Source: Candidatus Collinsella stercoripullorum (GTDB lineage Bacteria > Actinomycetota > Coriobacteriia > Coriobacteriales > Coriobacteriaceae). Taken from it: DNA of 42,701 bases. The translations under genes and the position numbers were made by a program. This document shows, one piece after another, positions 39,327 to 42,701 of this stretch. The stretch spans positions 1-42,701 of the forward strand of contig DXAO01000011.1 in assembly GCA_019117005.1 (NCBI GenBank), read 5' to 3'. The notes under the pieces are model-generated. The model saw nothing but the letters and a program-made list of their open reading frames with translations, was not told where the DNA came from and made no database searches. Each line of letters starts with the position of its first letter. Positions within the stretch are counted from its first letter, which is position 1.

Positions 39327-39434
39327 ACCGGGCCTTCCGAGAGAGACTGCGTTTCGCGACCAGACATTGTAGCGCACGCATGCGCCCGCCGGATGCGCCC
39401 GGTGGCATCTCCCCAGCCCCTCCAGGCGTCGCCC

Positions 39435-41345
39435 TCAGCGGGCGGCTTCCGGGAGCTGTCCGGTGCGGTAGGCCTCCAGCAGCTGCCGCAGGTCGTTGAT
39501 CTGCGCGCGGATCTCCTCGCCGGTATCGGTGTCCGAGACCATGAGGCGGCGCGTCGGCACGTCGAAGCGGGTCGTCTCGCTCTGGATGTCCGCGTTGCGC
39601 ATGATCGCCTCCTCCACGCTCTTGAACGCCTCGTGGGCCTTCAGGCGCATGCCGCGGGAGCTCGCGATGAGGGTGTAGCCGGCGATGCCGGTCTTGGGGT
39701 GGTAGGCCTGGCAGAAGCCGCCGTCGATCACGAGCAGCCGCCCGTCGGCGCGGATGGGGGACTCGCCCTTGATGGTCTTGACCGGGGTGTGGCCGTTGAT
39801 GATGTGGCCCGACCCGGGGACGATGCCGAACTCGCGCATGATGGCGTCGCAGGCGGGCACCTCCCGCGTGAGCTCGAAGTAGGGGTCCATGGGCTCGGCC
39901 CAGGTGGACTCGTCGGCGATGTAGGAGCGCTCGAAGGTCTTGACGAGGCGGCCGGACGCCGGGGACTTGTGCCCGACCCACAGGTACCACATCCAGTCGA
40001 GCGCCTCCTGCTCGCGCGTGCGCCAGGCGCGCCGGGCGATGCTGTCGCAGAAGTCCATGTAGTCGCGTCCCGCGCGCCAGGTGCCCAGGCAGTTGACGTT
40101 GGTGAACGTCCCGTCGGCGCTCATCGGGACGCAGCCGTGGAACAGCAGGTTGCTGTTGCGCACGAGGTACATCGAGCCGTGGCGGTACAGGAAGTCGATA
40201 TGGCTGCGCAGATGGTCGCTGCCGGTGAACTCCTGCACGAGCTTGTCGATGATGCGCCCCTCCTCAGGGGTGAGCTCGTAGGGCGAGTCCGGATCGAGGG
40301 TGGGGAAGTCGGAGGTGGTGAGCGGCCAGCGCGTCCCGTCGATCTCCACGGTGGCGTCAGCGAGGTCGATCTCGTCGAGCAGCAGGCGGTCGTGCATGTC
40401 GAACTCGGGGTGCCGCAGGATGATCTGGCCCTCGAGCTTGAACAGCATCACGTTGATGGCCTTGATGAGCGGCGTGATGCGCTCGCCCGCGCGGTAGGTC
40501 CTGTCCGCGAAAGAGACGAGCTCGCGCAGGGAGATGCCGTAATCGTTCTCGAGGATCTCGAAGTTGCCGTAGCGCAGGTTGTTGCGCAGCACGGTCACGA
40601 TGCAGGCGGGCTCGCCGGCAGCCGCGCCCATCCACAGGATGTCGTGGTTGCCCCACTGGATATCGGTGCGCTGGTGCTCGCAGCGCAGCAGGCGGTCCAT
40701 GATCTTGGCCGCGCCGCCGCCACGGTCGAAGACGTCGCCCACCAGGTGGATGTGGTCGACGGCGAGCACCTTGATGAGCTCGGCGAGGGAGTAGATGAAG
40801 TCCTCGGTGGAGTCGGTCTCGAGGATCGAGCCGATGATGCGCTCGTGGTAGCGCACGCGGTAGTTGTTCTCGTCGGGGTGGGTGTGGAGCAGCTCGTCGA
40901 TGATGTAGGCGAAGTCATGCGGGATCGCCTTGCGGACCTTCGAGCGGGTGTAGCGGCTGGACAGGCGCCGCGCCACCGTGATGAGCTGGTCGAGTATCGT
41001 CTTATACCAGGTGGGCGAGTCCTGATGCGCGGCGCGCGCGAGCGCGATCTTCTCGCGCGGGTAGTAGATGAGCGTGCACAGCTCGCCCTTCTCGCGCTCG
41101 GAGAGGCTGTCGCCGAAGTCCTCGTCCACGTGCTCGCGGACCACGCCGGAGCAGTTGTTCAGGATGTGCAGGAAGGCCTCGTACTCGCCGTGGAGGTCGC
41201 TCATGAAGTGCTCGGTGCCCTTGGGCAGGTTCAAGATCGCCTGGAGGTTGATGATCTCGGTGAAGACCGCCTGCTGGTTGGGGAACTTCTCGGAGAGCAG
41301 GGTCAGGTACTTCATGGTCTGCTCGGAACGTTCTGCGGCGATCAT
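39435..41345 (-). CDS. fbp: Fructose-1,6-bisphosphatase class 3
   Basis: A 636-residue protein, the usual length of class III FBPase. Metallophosphatase motifs are present: HFMSDLHGEYEAF near residue 48, HLVGDVFDRGGGAAKIMDRL, QWGNHDILWMGAAAGEPAC and the later GSGHIINGHTPVKTIKGESP. It converts fructose 1,6-bisphosphate to fructose 6-phosphate in gluconeogenesis in the cytoplasm. This Mn-dependent class is typical of Firmicutes and Coriobacteria. An aaggaggcccgcgc precedes the ATG at 41345; a second ATG 10 codons on (MKYLTLLSEKF) is also possible. It is monocistronic, followed by the GtrA genes. Confidence 0.96.
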   Translation of the reverse strand: MIAAERSEQTMKYLTLLSEKFPNQQAVFTEIINLQAILNLPKGTEHFMSDLHGEYEAFLHILNNCSGVVREHVDEDFGDSLSEREKGELCTLIYYPREKIALARAAHQDSPTWYKTILDQLITVARRLSSRYTRSKVRKAIPHDFAYIIDELLHTHPDENNYRVRYHERIIGSILETDSTEDFIYSLAELIKVLAVDHIHLVGDVFDRGGGAAKIMDRLLRCEHQRTDIQWGNHDILWMGAAAGEPACIVTVLRNNLRYGNFEILENDYGISLRELVSFADRTYRAGERITPLIKAINVMLFKLEGQIILRHPEFDMHDRLLLDEIDLADATVEIDGTRWPLTTSDFPTLDPDSPYELTPEEGRIIDKLVQEFTGSDHLRSHIDFLYRHGSMYLVRNSNLLFHGCVPMSADGTFTNVNCLGTWRAGRDYMDFCDSIARRAWRTREQEALDWMWYLWVGHKSPASGRLVKTFERSYIADESTWAEPMDPYFELTREVPACDAIMREFGIVPGSGHIINGHTPVKTIKGESPIRADGRLLVIDGGFCQAYHPKTGIAGYTLIASSRGMRLKAHEAFKSVEEAIMRNADIQSETTRFDVPTRRLMVSDTDTGEEIRAQINDLRQLLEAYRTGQLPEAAR

Positions 41346-41474
41346 GCGCGGGCCTCCTTGCGGCGCTCCCGAGCTGGCCGGTGGCGCCCCGGTACGGACG
41401 TATGGCTCACCAGTATGGCCCAGAGGTGTCGAGAGGCTGTGGAGATGGGGCGGCCCGTCGGCGGACGGTACAAG

Positions 41475-41515
41475 AAAACGGCCGAGCCGGACAATTCGTC
41501 CCGCTCGGCCGTTTT
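41475..41515. terminator. Bidirectional Rho-independent terminator
   Basis: aaaacggccgagc (41475-41487) pairs perfectly with gctcggccgtttt (41503-41515), giving A-run and T-run flanks on both sides. It ends the ABC exporter operon on the minus strand and isolates fbp. The gap 41346-41639 holds this and no gene. Confidence 0.88.
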
Positions 41516-41639
41516 GCCACGGAGGGATCAGCCTGGCGCGCGTGCTGCGGACCTGCGCCCCGTATCAGCGCGCGTCCCGGAGCGCGCCCGAGAGCCGGCA
41601 AGCCGCACCCCGCGGAACGGGTCGCGCCCGCTGCGCGCG

Positions 41640-42401
41640 TCAGCTGAACTGGTTGCGGTAGGCCTCGCAGACCTCGTCGACCGGACCGTCCATGCGCAGG
41701 TCGCCCTTCTCGATCCAGATGGCGCGCTGGCAGATGCGCTCCACCTGCTCGATGGAATGGGAGACGAACAGGACCGTGACGTCGCCGGACTCGATGAAGC
41801 GCTGGATGCGCCGCTCGCACTTCTCCTGGAAGAACACGTCGCCCACCGACAGGGTCTCGTCGACGATCAGGATGTCGGGCTCGGTGATCGTGGCGATGGC
41901 GAAGGCGATGCGCGCCGTCATGCCGGAGGAGAAGTTCTTGAGCGGCATGTCCATGAAGTCGCGCAGCTCGGCGAACTCGATGATGCCCTCGAGGTTGTCG
42001 TCGATGAACTCCTTGGTGTAGCCCAGCAGCGAGCCGTTCAGGTAGATGTTCTCGCGGGCGGTGAGCTCGGGGTCGAAGCCCGCGCCCAGCTCGATGAGGG
42101 GCGCGATGTTGCCGCGCACGATGCATTCGCCCTCGCTGGGCTCCAACACGCCGGCGATGATCTTCAGCATGGTGGACTTGCCCGAGCCGTTGGTGCCCAC
42201 GAGGCCCACGACCTCGCCGCGGCGCACCTTGAACGAGATGTCCTTGAGCGCGCGGAACTCCTTGAAGAACAGCTCGTGGCGGATGAGCTTGATGAAGTAC
42301 TCCTTGAGGTTGGTGAGGGACTCCGACGCCATGTTGAAGATCATGGTGACGTCGTTCACCTCGACGGCGTACTCCGGGGTAGCGGATTGGGTGTCTGCCA
42401 T
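41640..42401 (-). CDS. Polysaccharide/teichoic-acid-type ABC exporter, ATP-binding subunit (TagH/Wzt-like)
   Basis: A 253-residue ATPase. Walker A GLVGTNGSGKSTMLKIIAGV, signature NFSSGMTARIAFAIATI, Walker B DILIVDETLSVGDVFFQEKC and the switch His in LFVSHSIEQV are intact. The N-terminal VTMIFNMASESLTNLKEYFI and FKEFRALKDISFKVRRGEV are typical of the TagH/RfbE/Wzt branch that exports lipid-linked cell-surface glycans. It lacks the long C-terminal carbohydrate-binding domain of some Wzt proteins. It follows the permease gene by 9 bases (permease stop 42411) in one operon, with the bidirectional terminator after it. Confidence 0.94.
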   Translation of the reverse strand: MADTQSATPEYAVEVNDVTMIFNMASESLTNLKEYFIKLIRHELFFKEFRALKDISFKVRRGEVVGLVGTNGSGKSTMLKIIAGVLEPSEGECIVRGNIAPLIELGAGFDPELTARENIYLNGSLLGYTKEFIDDNLEGIIEFAELRDFMDMPLKNFSSGMTARIAFAIATITEPDILIVDETLSVGDVFFQEKCERRIQRFIESGDVTVLFVSHSIEQVERICQRAIWIEKGDLRMDGPVDEVCEAYRNQFS

Positions 42402-42410
42402 GAGCGGTCC

Positions 42411-42701
42411 TTAGATGTAGAGGATGAAGCGGTGCTCGAGCTTGTGGAAGATCAGGTAGCCGATGAGGAACATCACGATGGCCCAGCCGGCGCACAGCGC
42501 GACGGTGACGGGCTCGGGGTTGGTCTGCCACAGGAAGATCTGGCGCATGAAGTTCAGGAAGTTGTACATGGGGTTGCCGTACATGAGGACCTGCACCACG
42601 GAGGGCATGGCGTGGATGTAGTCGTCGGTCCAGAAGATGGGCGTGAAGTAGGTCCACGCGGTGATGACGACGCTCCACAGGTGCATGATGTCGCGGAAGA
42701 A
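42411..42701 (-). CDS. Polysaccharide ABC exporter permease (TagG/Wzm-like), C-terminal part
   Basis: The last 97 codons of an ABC-2 type permease; the N-terminus lies beyond the right edge. Visible features: RDIMHLWSVVITAWTYFTPI, the amphipathic NPMYNFLNFMRQIFL loop, and a final helix VALCAGWAIVMFLIGYLIF ending HKLEHRFILYI. This is the typical C-terminal end of TagG/RfbA/Wzm permeases. With the next gene it forms an exporter for lipid-linked surface glycan. It is complete at its 3' end. Confidence 0.92.
   Translation of the reverse strand, partial: FFRDIMHLWSVVITAWTYFTPIFWTDDYIHAMPSVVQVLMYGNPMYNFLNFMRQIFLWQTNPEPVTVALCAGWAIVMFLIGYLIFHKLEHRFILYI

Noticed and set aside
1..42701. CRISPR arrays, rRNA or tRNA genes
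   Set aside because: No regular short repeat-spacer series, no rRNA blocks and no tRNA-like cloverleaf were seen on reading the sequence. A dedicated search was not possible.

Overview
The window is GC-rich and gene-dense. Its combination of class III fructose-1,6-bisphosphatase, an acetylase-type diaminopimelate (DAP) pathway, DUF4430 surface proteins and Mutator-type IS elements fits a gut or oral member of the Coriobacteriia (Collinsella/Olsenella-like Actinomycetota). That placement is an inference from gene content and composition; no rRNA or tRNA gene was seen.

Layout. (1) 0-1.4 kb: an IS3-family element starts at the left edge and interrupts a decayed IS256-family transposase, followed by a type II antitoxin and a ParE/RelE-type toxin frame without a normal start codon. 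(2) 1.5-4.1 kb: a TetR regulator and an MFS exporter with matching dyad operators; both proteins carry odd low-complexity extensions. (3) 4.1-13.3 kb: housekeeping. A Cof-type HAD phosphatase, a NUDIX hydrolase and an MGMT-GNAT fusion are followed by the lysine/DAP operon lysA-dapA-dapB-dapH (minus strand), a divergent M20 deacetylase that could supply the deacetylation step, and a 3-hydroxyacyl-CoA dehydrogenase. (4) 13.4-13.95 kb: yjdF with a structured leader that looks like the yjdF riboswitch.

(5) 14.1-32.1 kb: an accessory and defence island of mixed composition. It holds a prophage remnant (scaffold gene plus a frameshifted, truncated capsid gene), an SRAP protein, an EcoRII-like restriction-modification pair, a SIR2-HerA two-gene defence system, an 0.87-kb hairpin-rich non-coding stretch, a three-gene cassette that I cannot name (helical membrane-type protein, Mrr C-terminal fragment, nuclease-like protein), an ArsC-ArsR fusion divergent from a DUF5714 protein, an AbiD/F-type HEPN gene bracketed by a diverged copy of the DUF5714 tail, a small membrane protein, an Ltp-type lipoprotein, an HTH protein plus membrane Ser/Thr kinase, and an Abi_2 gene.

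(6) 32.3-42.7 kb: cell surface and core. A secreted coiled-coil protein with a lysozyme-like domain is divergent from a cobalamin riboswitch. The riboswitch leads a two-gene operon of membrane-anchored DUF4430 (transcobalamin-like) proteins, the larger also carrying a beta-propeller and a Flg_new repeat. Two GtrA-family proteins, fbp, and the ATPase and partial permease of a TagGH/Wzm-Wzt type polysaccharide ABC exporter follow on the minus strand.

The most unusual features are the B12-riboswitch-controlled surface operon, the unnamed cassette at 22.4-24.7 kb, the ArsC-ArsR/DUF5714 divergon, and the AbiD/F gene caught between duplicated DUF5714 tails.
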